Shown here in pieces: positions 50,730 through 59,957 of a stretch of DNA of 64,000 nt (the first letter of the stretch is position 1; each line of letters starts with the position of its first letter). A program made the translations under genes and the position numbers. Source of the DNA: Archangium gephyra (GTDB lineage: Bacteria > Myxococcota > Myxococcia > Myxococcales > Myxococcaceae); NCBI GenBank assembly GCA_003243425.1, contig QFQP01000010.1, positions 137,213 through 201,212 of the forward strand, read 5' to 3'. Under the pieces are notes generated by a model. That model made no database searches. It was given only the letters and a program-made list of their open reading frames with translations, and was not told the origin of the DNA.

Positions 50730-53700
50730 ATGCGACAGCTCCCCTTGTCGGCGTCACGCGCGCTGATCTGTCTCGGCCTTCTTCTGATCAACGGTTGCCA
50801 GTGCGACGGCCAGGGCACCGGTCGTCGCTACGGCGACATTCAGGTCATCTGGCGCGACGCGGAAGGCAACCGCATCACCAACCGCGACGCGACGTACGAC
50901 TTCGGCCTCGCGCTGGTCGGTGAGCGCAAGCCGATGGCGATGACGCTGCGGAACAACGGCGCCAACACGCTGACGCTCGCGACGCTGGTCGTCGAAGAAG
51001 GCGATGAAGTCGCCTTCGGCCCGCGCGGCAACGTGACGCCCCTCGAGACCGCGAGCTTCGAAGCGGAGTTCGAGCCCATCACCCTCCAGCCCGCCAGCCA
51101 GCAGGACTTCGGGCTCGCCTTCGTGCCGCGCGGCCTCAAGGGCAGCTACCGCTCGAAGTTGATCCTCTCGACCGAAGGCACGCGCATCGAAGACGCGACC
51201 GCGGTCATCACGCTGCTGGGCGAAGGTGAGAAGGGCGCGTGTGATCTGCCCTCCACCATCGACTTCGGCAAGACGCCCATCGGCGAGACGCTGACCTTCA
51301 ACATCCCCTTCGTGAACCCCACGCGCCTGCCGACCACCGGCAGCGCGGGCCCCATCGAAGGCGTCGACGCCGCGAGCTTCTCGTACACCAACGGCTTCAC
51401 CGCCGGCCCGGTGGCGGTGCCCGCGCAGACCACCACCAACGTCACCATCGCCTTCGCGCCCACCGAGATGCGCGCGTACGAAGCGCAGGTGCTGTTGCGC
51501 GGCGCCGGCGAGTGCCCCGAGCAGCTGGTCACCATTCGTGGTCAGGGCAGCAACGAGACGCTGACCTGGACGCCCACCGAGCTGCACTACGGCTACGTGA
51601 ACCCCGGCGACGAAGCGGTGAAGGAAGTGGTGTTCGTCAACCCCGCGTCGGTGCCCATCACGCTGACCGCGGTGACGTCGTCGAACCCGGCCGACTTCTA
51701 CCACGCGGTGCCCGCGGGCTCCGCCGCCAACACCTTCACCGTGCCCGGCGGCAGCGTGCCCACGCCGATGAAGGTCGCCTGCAACCCGTCGATGCTCGGC
51801 GCGCGCAACGGCGTGCTCACCTTCAACACCGGCCTCACGCAGAACCCGTCGGGCACCATCACCCTGACGTGCACCGGCGGCGGCCCCAGCATCCGCGTCT
51901 CGCCACGCCCCACGCTCTCGTTCGGCCGCGTCGGCTTCTTCCCCGGCAACACGAACTTCTCGGTGCAGCGCAAGATCAACGTGCAGAACGTGGGCAGCCG
52001 CCCGCCGACGCCCGACCCCACGGCCAACCTGTACCTGGGCCAGGTCGACATGACGGGCACGCCCGGCCAGCTGCCGCTCTTCGAGCTGACGCCCGGCGCG
52101 GGCACCGACGCTTCGGAGTTCACCGTCAACCTCGCCAGCCCCTACAACCCGGCGACCGGCCTCGAGGCCATCGCGGGGCGCAACTTCGTCGACCTCGCGG
52201 TGAAGCTGCAGCCGGTGTCGGTGGGCATGAAGAGCGCGACGCTCACGCTCTATTCCAACGACCCCGCGGAGCCGGACATCACGGTGACGCTCACGGCCGA
52301 CGTGCAGCAGCCGCCGCCGTGCACGTTCATCACCGCGCCTGCACAGGCCAACTTCGGTCTGGTGGCGCCGGGCGTGACGAAGGACCTCCCCATCACCATC
52401 ACCAACACGTCGGTGACCGCCGGTGACATCTGCTACCTGTCGGGCATCGAGCTCGGCGCGGGCAGCGACCTCGCGTACAGCATCGTCGGCGGCAACGTGA
52501 CCGAGAAGGAGCTGCAGCCGCAGGAGTCGTACCAGGTGGTGGTGCGCGTCGCGCCCACGGGCGCTTCGCCGACGACGTTGCAGACCCTCACCGGCCAGCT
52601 GGTGTTCAACTCCACGTCGGCCGCGCGCCCGCAGGTCTCGATTCCGCTCAGCACCAGCATCGGCCCGGCGTGCCTCACCGTCGCGCCCGACCCGATGGAC
52701 TTCGGCACCGTGCGCGCGCCCACCGGCAACCCGCCCATGGGCGGCTGCTTCTCGGCCTCGCGCACGTTCTCGGTCTACAACACGTGCAGCTCGCCGGTGA
52801 CCATCAACAGCTTCGCGATGCAGGCGCCCGCGGGCCAGCCGCCCGGCGGCCCCAACTGCCCGGGGTCGACGCCGTGCCCCGAGTTCCACCTCACCTCGAC
52901 GCCTTCGATTCCGCCCGGTGGGCTCACCCTGCAGCCCGGCGGCTCGGCGCCCGTGACGTTCCAGGCGCGCTACGGCCCCATCGACCTCGGCAGTGACTCG
53001 GGCGCGGTGGCCATCAACGCCATTCAGAACGGCCAGAGCATCACGTACCTGGTCGGCTTGAACGGTCGCGGCGCGGCCAACGGCACGCAGATCGACACCT
53101 ACACCCAGGACCTCCAGCCCAAGGCCGACATTCTGCTGGTGGTCGACGACTCGTGCTCGATGCAGGACAAGCAGACGGCGCTCGGCCAGAACTTCGGCTC
53201 GTTCATTCAGTACGCGGTCGCGGCGAACGTCGACTACCGCATCGGCGTGACCACCACGACCGAGTTCGAGCGCGAGTGCGACCCGATTCTGGGCCAGTGC
53301 TTCAACAACAACTCGAAGGGCCCCGAAGGCAAGCTGGTGGTCGACGGCCCCACGATGCTCAAGTGGGTGACGCCCAACACGCCGCAGGTCTCGACGGTGT
53401 TCCAGCGCATGGTGAACGTCGGCACCAACGGCGGCGGCTACGAGACCGGTCTGGCGTGCGCGGTGAAGGCGCTGACGCCGCCGGTCATCTCGGGTCACAA
53501 CGCCAACTTCCTGCGCGCCGACGCCAACCTCGCGGTGGTGGTCATCACCGACGCGAGCGACCAGTCGTCGCAGCCGGTCAGCTACTACCAGGACCTCCTG
53601 GTGAACGTGAAAGGCTACCAGCGCCTCTCGTACTTCACGTTCAGCACCATCGGCCCGTCGCTGTCGTCGCCGCCCAGCGGCTGCACCTACGACGACTCGG

Positions 53701-54038
53701 GCGCCACCTCGACGCGCTACCGCCCGGTGGTTCAGTACACGTCGGGGGTGTTCGACGAAATCTGCAACACGAACTGGGCGGCCACGCTGCAGAACCTCGG
53801 CCGCACGGCCTTCGGGTTCCGCACGCAGTTCTACCTGCAGAACCAGCCCGACGCGGCCGCCGGCATGGTGGTGGTGCGCGTGAACGGCCAGGTGGTGCAG
53901 GGCTGCCCGTCGTCGGCGGGCTGCACGACGTGGTGGTACGACGCGGCGACGAACTCCATCAAGTTCGCCGAGACCGCGACGCCGCAGCCGGGCGTGCCGC
54001 TCGAGATTCAGTACACCCAGAACTGCTACGGGCCGTGA
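50730..54038 (+). CDS. Giant surface lipoprotein: choice-of-anchor D repeats plus VWA domain
   Basis: 1102 residues from the ATG at 50730 with a GACGGAG site upstream. Signal peptide with lipobox INGC near residue 22. It contains six or so immunoglobulin-like choice-of-anchor D/Hydin repeats (TIDFGKTPIGETLTFNIPF; MDFGTVRAPTGNPPMGG), then from about residue 798 a VWA domain with MIDAS VVDDSCSMQDKQ (DxSxS), a fold-completing ALACAVKALTPP-like loop and VVVITDASDQSSQ. It ends with a Cys-bounded tail (CTTWWYDAATNSIKFAET, NCYGP). It should project from the outer membrane and bind a ligand by metal-dependent adhesion. The C-terminal 600 residues are paralogous to the next gene. Confidence 0.9.
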   Translation: MRQLPLSASRALICLGLLLINGCQCDGQGTGRRYGDIQVIWRDAEGNRITNRDATYDFGLALVGERKPMAMTLRNNGANTLTLATLVVEEGDEVAFGPRGNVTPLETASFEAEFEPITLQPASQQDFGLAFVPRGLKGSYRSKLILSTEGTRIEDATAVITLLGEGEKGACDLPSTIDFGKTPIGETLTFNIPFVNPTRLPTTGSAGPIEGVDAASFSYTNGFTAGPVAVPAQTTTNVTIAFAPTEMRAYEAQVLLRGAGECPEQLVTIRGQGSNETLTWTPTELHYGYVNPGDEAVKEVVFVNPASVPITLTAVTSSNPADFYHAVPAGSAANTFTVPGGSVPTPMKVACNPSMLGARNGVLTFNTGLTQNPSGTITLTCTGGGPSIRVSPRPTLSFGRVGFFPGNTNFSVQRKINVQNVGSRPPTPDPTANLYLGQVDMTGTPGQLPLFELTPGAGTDASEFTVNLASPYNPATGLEAIAGRNFVDLAVKLQPVSVGMKSATLTLYSNDPAEPDITVTLTADVQQPPPCTFITAPAQANFGLVAPGVTKDLPITITNTSVTAGDICYLSGIELGAGSDLAYSIVGGNVTEKELQPQESYQVVVRVAPTGASPTTLQTLTGQLVFNSTSAARPQVSIPLSTSIGPACLTVAPDPMDFGTVRAPTGNPPMGGCFSASRTFSVYNTCSSPVTINSFAMQAPAGQPPGGPNCPGSTPCPEFHLTSTPSIPPGGLTLQPGGSAPVTFQARYGPIDLGSDSGAVAINAIQNGQSITYLVGLNGRGAANGTQIDTYTQDLQPKADILLVVDDSCSMQDKQTALGQNFGSFIQYAVAANVDYRIGVTTTTEFERECDPILGQCFNNNSKGPEGKLVVDGPTMLKWVTPNTPQVSTVFQRMVNVGTNGGGYETGLACAVKALTPPVISGHNANFLRADANLAVVVITDASDQSSQPVSYYQDLLVNVKGYQRLSYFTFSTIGPSLSSPPSGCTYDDSGATSTRYRPVVQYTSGVFDEICNTNWAATLQNLGRTAFGFRTQFYLQNQPDAAAGMVVVRVNGQVVQGCPSSAGCTTWWYDAATNSIKFAETATPQPGVPLEIQYTQNCYGP

Positions 54039-54060
54039 GCGCGTGAGCTTCTGAAGTGTG

Positions 54061-54096
54061 CGGGCCGCGATGGCAACATCGCGGCCCGTTTCGTTT
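54061..54096 (+). terminator. Intrinsic terminator of the giant VWA lipoprotein gene
   Basis: A perfect 12-bp stem CGGGCCGCGATG / CATCGCGGCCCG with a GCAA tetraloop, then TTTCGTTTG. It starts 23 bp after the stop at 54038 and lies before the next paralogous gene, so the two paralogs are separate transcription units. Confidence 0.9.
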
Positions 54097-54144
54097 GTCG
54101 ACCCGTCTTGGCAGGTGCCGCTGACTGCGCGAAAGAGCCACGCC

Positions 54145-56583
54145 ATGAGGCTCCTGCTCGCGTTGGGTGTGTCGTGGTTGGTGTTGACCGGTCTGGCGTG
54201 CAGCCCGCCGTCGCCCCGGTGCGACGCGTCGAATTGCATGGGGTGCTGCGACACGGCCGGTGTCTGTCAGGTCGGCAACAACAGCCAGAGCTGCGGCGCG
54301 TTCGGCGGTCAATGCAACCCGTGCGCGCTCGGCCTGTCGTGCAACGCGGGCGTGTGCGTACCTTTCGGTGGCAACGGCGGCGGCGCGGCCACAGGTGGTG
54401 GGAGCGGCGCGACGGGTGGCGGTTCGGCGACGGGCGGTGGCGACGGGTCGACGGGGGGCGGCTCGGCGACGGGCGGCGGCGCCAACACCGGCGGAGGCAT
54501 GGCGAGCGGCCCACGCATCGCGGTGACGCCGGCGACGCTGGCCTTCGGTCAGGTCTTCACCAGCGCGAACCCGGTGCCGCTCCGCAAGACGGTGACCATC
54601 GAGAACACCGGCATCGGCAACCTGCTGCTGGGCACGGCGGGGCAGCAGCCGTATTTCGAAATCAGCGGCACCTCCGAGTTCACCGCGCAGCTGTCGAACA
54701 GCTACGACGCCATCGGCGGGCTGGTGCCGACGGGCACGGTCGAGCTCACGGTGACGCTGTTGCCGACCTCGGTGGGCACCAAGAGCGCGACGCTGGTGCT
54801 GCGCTCCAACGACCCCGAGCGGCCTTCGGTGACCCTCGCCCTCACCGCCTCGGTGGCCCAGGCGCCGCCCTGCGCATTCAACGTGACGCCGCTCACGGCC
54901 ACGTTCGGCATCGTGTCGCCGCCGCAGGTCAAAGAGCTCGCCATCACCGTCACCAATACGGGCACCGCGCCCAACGCGGTCTGCTTCGTGACCAACGTCG
55001 CGCTGAGCGCCACGAGTCACCCCAGCTTCAGCCTCGTCGGCGGGCCGGTGTCGTCGGTCGAGCTGCAGCCCGGTGAAGCGCGCGCCTTCGTGGTGCGGGT
55101 CTCGCCCACGGGCACCCCGCCGGCGACGCCGCAGGCCGTGCTGGGGCAGCTGGAGTTCGACGTGAGCACCGCGTCAGGCACACACGTCGTGGTGCCGCTC
55201 AACGGGTCCATCGGAGTCAGCTGCCTCAACGTGGTGCCGCGCCAGATGGACTTCGGCTCGGTGCGGCTGGGCTGCGGTTCGGCGACGCGCGCGTTCTCCA
55301 TCTACAACTCGTGTGCAGCGCCGGTGTCGCTCACGTCGGTGACCCTGCAGCTGGCCGCCGGTCAGCAGCCCGGAGGCCCCGCCTGCCCGGGTGCGCAGCC
55401 CTGCCCTGAGTTCCGCCTCACGTCGGCGCCCACCATTCCCGGCGGCGGGCTCACGTTGTCGGGCACCGACGGTGGCGTTTCGCCGGTGAGCTTCGAGGTT
55501 CGCTACTCGCCCATCGACGTCGGCAACGACGTCGGCGCGGTGGCCATCAACACCGTCGAGAACAACCAGACCGTCACCACCGTGGTGGAGTTGGTGGGCC
55601 GCGGCGACGCGACGGGCACGCAGGTCGACCTGCACACGCAGCCGCTGACGCAGAAGGCCGACGTGCTGTTGGTGGTCGACGACTCGTGCTCGATGCAGGA
55701 CAAGCAGCTGGCGCTCGGTCAGAACTTCGCGTCGTTCATTCAGTACGCGACGTCGGCCAACGTGGACTACCGCATCGCCGTCACCACCACGACCGAGGCC
55801 CAGTACGAGTGCCTTCCCAACCCGCTTGGCGGCGCGCCGCTGTGCGTGACCAACAGCTCGAAGGGCCCCGAAGGCAAGCTGGTGGTCGACACCACCACGC
55901 AGCTGAAGTGGGTGACGCCGGTCACGCCTCAAGCGGCGGCGGTGTTCGGCCGGCTGGTGAACGTGGGCACGGGCGGCAGTGGCGCTGAGGCGGCGCTGGC
56001 GTGCGCGGCCCGGGCGCTGACGCCACCGGCGATTTCGGGCCACAACGCGGGGTTCCTGCGGAGCGACGCGCAGCTGGCGGTGGTGGTCATCACCGACGCG
56101 AGCGACCAGTCGTCACAGCTGCCGGCGTACTACCGCGACCTGTTGGTGAACGTGAAAGGTGCGCAGCGGCTCTCGGAGTTCACCTTCAGCGCGATGGGAC
56201 CGACGCTGCCGATGGCGCCGTCGGGGTGCACGTACGACCAGAACGGTGCCAACTCGCAGCGCTACCAGCCGGTGATTCAACACACGGAAGGCGTGCTCGA
56301 GGAGATCTGCACGACCAACTGGTCATCGGTGCTGCAGCAGCTGGGGCAGACGGTGTTCGGCGTTCGCGCGAAGTACACGCTGAGGAACGTGCCCGACGTC
56401 TCACTGGGTGCACCGACGGTGCGCGTCAACGGGCAAGCGGTGCCGGGCTGCGCGATGCAGGCGGGCTGCGCGACGTGGTTCTACGACGTGGCGTCGAACA
56501 CGGTGAAGTTCGCAGCGGCAGCAGCGCCGCCTCCGGGCGCGAGCATCGAAATTCAGTACACGCAGGGGTGCTTCGCGCCGTAG
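54145..56583 (+). CDS. VWA surface lipoprotein with N-terminal Cys module, paralog of the previous gene
   Basis: 812 residues from the ATG at 54145. Lipobox LTGLAC at Cys16. Next is a Cys module (CDASNCMGCCDTAGVCQVGN then CGAFGGQCNPCALG) close to module 1 of the Cys-rich lipoprotein at 49413. Then a linker of repeated SATGGG units, three anchor-D repeats and, from about residue 504, a VWA domain (VVDDSCSMQDKQ, VVVITDASDQSSQ) matching the upstream paralog. The ending CFAP matches NCYGP. So it joins the Cys head of one neighbour to the body of the other. Its promoter must lie in the 48 bp after the upstream terminator, since no read-through is expected. Confidence 0.9.
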   Translation: MRLLLALGVSWLVLTGLACSPPSPRCDASNCMGCCDTAGVCQVGNNSQSCGAFGGQCNPCALGLSCNAGVCVPFGGNGGGAATGGGSGATGGGSATGGGDGSTGGGSATGGGANTGGGMASGPRIAVTPATLAFGQVFTSANPVPLRKTVTIENTGIGNLLLGTAGQQPYFEISGTSEFTAQLSNSYDAIGGLVPTGTVELTVTLLPTSVGTKSATLVLRSNDPERPSVTLALTASVAQAPPCAFNVTPLTATFGIVSPPQVKELAITVTNTGTAPNAVCFVTNVALSATSHPSFSLVGGPVSSVELQPGEARAFVVRVSPTGTPPATPQAVLGQLEFDVSTASGTHVVVPLNGSIGVSCLNVVPRQMDFGSVRLGCGSATRAFSIYNSCAAPVSLTSVTLQLAAGQQPGGPACPGAQPCPEFRLTSAPTIPGGGLTLSGTDGGVSPVSFEVRYSPIDVGNDVGAVAINTVENNQTVTTVVELVGRGDATGTQVDLHTQPLTQKADVLLVVDDSCSMQDKQLALGQNFASFIQYATSANVDYRIAVTTTTEAQYECLPNPLGGAPLCVTNSSKGPEGKLVVDTTTQLKWVTPVTPQAAAVFGRLVNVGTGGSGAEAALACAARALTPPAISGHNAGFLRSDAQLAVVVITDASDQSSQLPAYYRDLLVNVKGAQRLSEFTFSAMGPTLPMAPSGCTYDQNGANSQRYQPVIQHTEGVLEEICTTNWSSVLQQLGQTVFGVRAKYTLRNVPDVSLGAPTVRVNGQAVPGCAMQAGCATWFYDVASNTVKFAAAAAPPPGASIEIQYTQGCFAP

Positions 56584-56594
56584 CTCGAGCCGTC

Positions 56595-56630
56595 GTCACC
56601 CGAGGCGGGAACAGCAACCGCCCCGGTGAC
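56595..56630 (+). terminator. Imperfect hairpin after the second VWA lipoprotein gene
   Basis: GTCACC (56595-56600) pairs with GGTGAC (56625-56630), and GGCGG (56604-56608) with CCGCC (56618-56622), about 12 bp after the stop. No T run follows, so termination is uncertain. The rest of the 130-bp gap to the convergent gene shows nothing I can name. Confidence 0.4.
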
Positions 56631-56713
56631 GCGCGATGGCGACCGGGAAGTTCAGTTGTCGAATCGTCATCGAGGCGGCAATAAAAGGCGCTCTCGACGT
56701 CAATCGCGCAACA

Positions 56714-57844
56714 TCACCCGTCCTTGGGTAACGCGCGGAGCACGGCCTTGCCGTCCTTGATGACGACCTTGAACTCCACGCTGCGAGCGTTGTGCTGCTT
56801 CATCAGCTCGGGCACCTGCTTCTTGAGCGAGCTGGCGACCGAGTCGAGCGTCAACGCGCGCGTGTCTTCACCGCAGCGCTTCTTGGCCATCACGTACGCG
56901 TCGTAGATGGCTTTGATCTTCTGCTCGGACAACCCGCCGTCGCTCGCGGGTGCGCGCCCGGCGACCGGCGCCGCAGGTCGTGCGGCCGCAACCGCAGGCA
57001 CGGCCGGCTTCGCCTGCGGAGGCGTGGTGACCGCGGGCCGGGCCGTCGCCGGGAAGGACCCCGAGGTGATCTTCGGTGGCCCCGCCGGCGCCACCGCGGG
57101 CGCGAAGGGGGTGGTGACCGGCTTGAGCCCCGCCACTGCAGGCGCGGCCGGCTTGACGCCACTGGAAGGGGTCGTGGGAACGAAGGCCGGCGTCGAACCG
57201 GTCACCGGCTTGATGGCGGGCACCGAACCGGTGGTCGACGGTTTCATCGGTGCGATCGCCGGAGCCACGCCGGTGGTCGAAGCGGCGGGCTTCACTCCAT
57301 TGGCCGGCGTCATCGGAGCAATCGCAGGCACCACGCCCGTGACCGGCTTCACCGCGGCGATGGCCGGAGCCACCGCAGGCGCAATCTTCGGGGCCGCGGT
57401 CACCGACTTCTCGGCGGCCGCGATCGCCGCGTCGAGGTCATCGGCCTCGTCGAGATCCGAGATGTCGAGATCTTCATCGACGTCGAAGTCGGCATCGGCG
57501 CTCTTGCGGCTGGCGAGCGCCTTCTGATTGCGCTGCACGCGCGCGAGGTCGCGCTTGAAGGTGCCGTTCTCGATTTCCTTGAGCGTGCGTTCCCAGAGCC
57601 GTTCGTAGGTCAGCAACTTCTGACCGATGCTCTCGAGGCGGAACTTCACCGCCGTCTGCCGCACCTGCGCACCCTTGAGGCGCATGTAGTGCTTCTTGAA
57701 CTGCTCGTGCTTCTTGAGCGGCGGAATGCGCTCGTTGCCCATGAAGTACTGCTCGTAGGCACCGCGTAGCTCAGCGAGCTCGGCTTCCAGCTCGGTGAGC
57801 TGGAGCATTGCGTCTTCGGAGCCCTTCACTGCTTCGGCCGGCAC
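56714..57844 (-). CDS. Helical protein with long Pro/Ala/Thr-rich central region
   Basis: 376 residues from a GTG at 57844; an ATG at 57808 (MLQLTELEAELAEL) is equally plausible. Residues about 10-115 are helical with coiled-coil character (AMLQLTELEAELAELRGAYE; TYERLWERTLKEIENGTFKR). An acidic patch DADFDVDEDLDISDLDEADD follows, then about 150 residues of loose repeats of PAIAPMxPxxTG. The last about 75 residues form a second folded domain (EQKIKAIYDAYVMAKKRC, VEFKVVIKDGKAVL). No signal peptide or membrane segment. It resembles conserved myxobacterial proteins of unknown role, perhaps a scaffold. It precedes no gene on its strand in this window: downstream is a convergent gene. Confidence 0.75.
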   Translation of the reverse strand: MPAEAVKGSEDAMLQLTELEAELAELRGAYEQYFMGNERIPPLKKHEQFKKHYMRLKGAQVRQTAVKFRLESIGQKLLTYERLWERTLKEIENGTFKRDLARVQRNQKALASRKSADADFDVDEDLDISDLDEADDLDAAIAAAEKSVTAAPKIAPAVAPAIAAVKPVTGVVPAIAPMTPANGVKPAASTTGVAPAIAPMKPSTTGSVPAIKPVTGSTPAFVPTTPSSGVKPAAPAVAGLKPVTTPFAPAVAPAGPPKITSGSFPATARPAVTTPPQAKPAVPAVAAARPAAPVAGRAPASDGGLSEQKIKAIYDAYVMAKKRCGEDTRALTLDSVASSLKKQVPELMKQHNARSVEFKVVIKDGKAVLRALPKDG

Positions 57845-57866
57845 GGCGGGTGACTCTACTCCGAGA

Positions 57867-59117
57867 TCACGCCGCGGTGAGCGCCGTCAGATCGACCTGG
57901 GGCTGGGCCTTCAGGTCGCGGAGGTTCTTCACCAGCAGGTACGCGCCGAAGCTGAACATGGCGATCGAGATGAACTGGCTGGTCGAGATGTTGTACCAGG
58001 CACCGAGCGGAATGCTGGGGATGAGGCCGTGAATCGTGCCGCGCTCCAGGTCGCCTCGGAACAGTTCGACGGACGTACGCAGCACCGCGTAGCACATGAG
58101 CCACATCGCGAAGATCTGCCCGTGGAAACGGCGCCAGCGACGCGCTGTCATCAGCACCGCGAAGAGGACGATCTGCCCCAGCGATTCATAGAGCTGCGTG
58201 GGGTGCACCGGCAGCGTGTGACCGTGCTCCGCAGCCCACTGTGAAATGCGCACCGCACCATCGACGTGCTGGGTGAAGACTTCACCCGTGCTCTCGATGA
58301 CCCAACGCGAATCTTCCGCCATCGAGCTGTACGCGAGGCTGGGCGTACCTCCCACCTGACCGAAGATGTTCTGCGCACCGGGGCCGGGGAACTCGACCGC
58401 GAACGGCGCCTTGGCGTGCGTGGTCACGTCGCCCCAGCAGCAACCGGCCGAGAAGCACCCGAGACGACCGAAGGCCTGACCGAGCGACACCGTGGGAATC
58501 GCGAGGTCGGCCAGACGCATGAACTCGATGCCGTTGTTTCGCGCGTACCAGATGGACGCGATCGTCGCGCCAATGAGCCCGCCGTAGAACACGAGGCCGC
58601 CGCCGAGGCTGAACATGCTCAGCGGGTTGGCCGCGTAGTCCTTCCAGTTCACCATCACGAAGAGCACGCGCGAGCCGACGATGCCGCCGATGAACACGTA
58701 GAACGCGAGGTCGAAGAGCTGATCACGGCGAAGCAGGCCGGTCGCTCCCGGCCACTCGCGCACCGCCATCCACGAAGCGACGGTGACGGCGGTGATGAAG
58801 CCCAGACCAATCATGATGCCGTAGGTGTGGAGCGGAATGCCTTCGTTCTTGCCCACGATGTTGGTGAGCGGGACCTTCGGCAGCGCGTAGTACATGCCGA
58901 GCGCCGCGAGCCCCAGACCACCGGCGCCGAACATGATGGCGCGGTTGCGGCGATCGTCCTTCGTGGGCTCGGTGGGCTTGCCGTCTTTGCCTTCGGGGCC
59001 GACCGCGGTGTTCCAACCGTTGCGCGCGGCGTAGACCACGAGGCCCAGCGCGGCGAGGTACAGCATGATTCGCGAGAAGTCCGAGCTGAAGACGAAGCGA
59101 TAGAGGACCGGCAACAT
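57867..59117 (-). CDS. lgt: Prolipoprotein diacylglyceryl transferase, divergent form
   Basis: 416 residues from the ATG at 59117; the frame open to 59732 is antisense to the next gene. Compared with the E. coli enzyme it has an extra about 73 residues in front of the YG motif, including two hydrophobic segments and a charged loop with GKDGKPTEPTKDDRRNR. The core is recognisable: LHTYGIMIGLGF (Tyr99), LVFYGGLIGA, GRLGCFSAGCCWG and HPTQLYESLG. It would transfer diacylglycerol from phosphatidylglycerol to the lipobox Cys of the many lipoproteins around it. From memory, E. coli has His in place of Tyr178 (FHGG) and Asn in place of Cys221 (GRLGN); this Tyr/Cys form occurs in related families, so the primary Lgt may lie elsewhere. 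Confidence 0.82.
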   Translation of the reverse strand: MLPVLYRFVFSSDFSRIMLYLAALGLVVYAARNGWNTAVGPEGKDGKPTEPTKDDRRNRAIMFGAGGLGLAALGMYYALPKVPLTNIVGKNEGIPLHTYGIMIGLGFITAVTVASWMAVREWPGATGLLRRDQLFDLAFYVFIGGIVGSRVLFVMVNWKDYAANPLSMFSLGGGLVFYGGLIGATIASIWYARNNGIEFMRLADLAIPTVSLGQAFGRLGCFSAGCCWGDVTTHAKAPFAVEFPGPGAQNIFGQVGGTPSLAYSSMAEDSRWVIESTGEVFTQHVDGAVRISQWAAEHGHTLPVHPTQLYESLGQIVLFAVLMTARRWRRFHGQIFAMWLMCYAVLRTSVELFRGDLERGTIHGLIPSIPLGAWYNISTSQFISIAMFSFGAYLLVKNLRDLKAQPQVDLTALTAA

Positions 59118-59207
59118 GAGGCGACTCCGTACTCCGGTAAGAGAGACAGGCCAACACACCAATCGCCCTGTGCCATCCCTCCGGCGCGAGGTTAAACGCC
59201 TCGGCGA

Positions 59208-59957
59208 ATGAGCTCCGAAGTGGTGCGTCCTCCGCCTCCGCAGACCTTTCACGCCACGCTGATTTCGAGCCGCGACGTGACCCCGCGCGTGAAGGAGCTG
59301 GTGTTCGAACGCGTCGACGGCGACTTCGTGTTTCAGAGCGGTCAGTGGGTGAGCCTGGTGTTGCCCATCACCGACGAGCGCGGGCGGCCGCTGCGTCGTT
59401 CGTATTCCATCGCGTCGGTGCCGACGGCGAACTCGCGGCGCTTCGAATTGGTGGTGACGCGCGTCGACGGTGGTGCCGGGAGCACGTGGCTGCATGAAGC
59501 GACGGTGGGCACGGTGCTCGAGGTGAAGGGGCCTCAGGGGTTGTTCTTGCGGCCGCTCGATGTCGGGCCGTCGTTGTTCGTGGCGACGGGCACTGGCGTG
59601 GCGCCGTTTCGCGGCATGGTGAACGACGCGCTGGCCGCGGGGCGAACCGAGCCGTTGTGGATTCTGTTCGGCGTGCGCACCCCGGCCGACGCGCTGTACC
59701 GCGAGGAGTTCGAAGCGCTCGCGGCGAAGCACCCCAACGTCCGCTTCGAGCTGTCGATGTCACGGCCGGGCGCTGATTGGTCGGGGCGCAGCGGCTATGT
59801 GCAGACGCACGTGTTGTCGCTGTGGCACGAACTGGCGGCGGTGGGCGTGCCGCACGCGTACGTGTGCGGCGTGAAGAAGATGCTCACCGAGGTGCGCGAG
59901 GTGCTGAAGACCAATGGCGTGGAGCGCCAGCGGTTGCACCTCGAGAGCTACGACTGA
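59208..59957 (+). CDS. Ferredoxin-NADP-reductase-like flavoprotein
   Basis: 249 residues. FAD-binding beta-barrel with RRSYSIASVP and GQWVSLVLPI, the NAD(P)-binding part GTGVAPFRGMVNDAL, and the C-terminal YVCGVKKMLTEVREVL. No signal peptide and no fused iron-sulfur domain. It likely passes electrons between NAD(P)H and a ferredoxin, flavodoxin or oxygenase; the partner is unknown. The divergent gap to the lgt-like gene is 90 bp, and its stop directly abuts the convergent lipoprotein stop. Confidence 0.9.
   Translation: MSSEVVRPPPPQTFHATLISSRDVTPRVKELVFERVDGDFVFQSGQWVSLVLPITDERGRPLRRSYSIASVPTANSRRFELVVTRVDGGAGSTWLHEATVGTVLEVKGPQGLFLRPLDVGPSLFVATGTGVAPFRGMVNDALAAGRTEPLWILFGVRTPADALYREEFEALAAKHPNVRFELSMSRPGADWSGRSGYVQTHVLSLWHELAAVGVPHAYVCGVKKMLTEVREVLKTNGVERQRLHLESYD

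Noticed and set aside
50754..54254. A 1166-residue open frame on the minus strand antisense to the giant VWA lipoprotein
   Set aside because: Composition is Arg/His/Val/Gly-rich with no motif, and the opposite frame has a signal peptide and clear domains. It is a by-product of high GC and codon bias.
54380..54510. Short GGC/ACG-rich repeats considered as a separate repeat element
   Set aside because: They encode the Gly/Ser/Thr linker of the VWA lipoprotein; similar linkers recur in other lipoproteins of the window.
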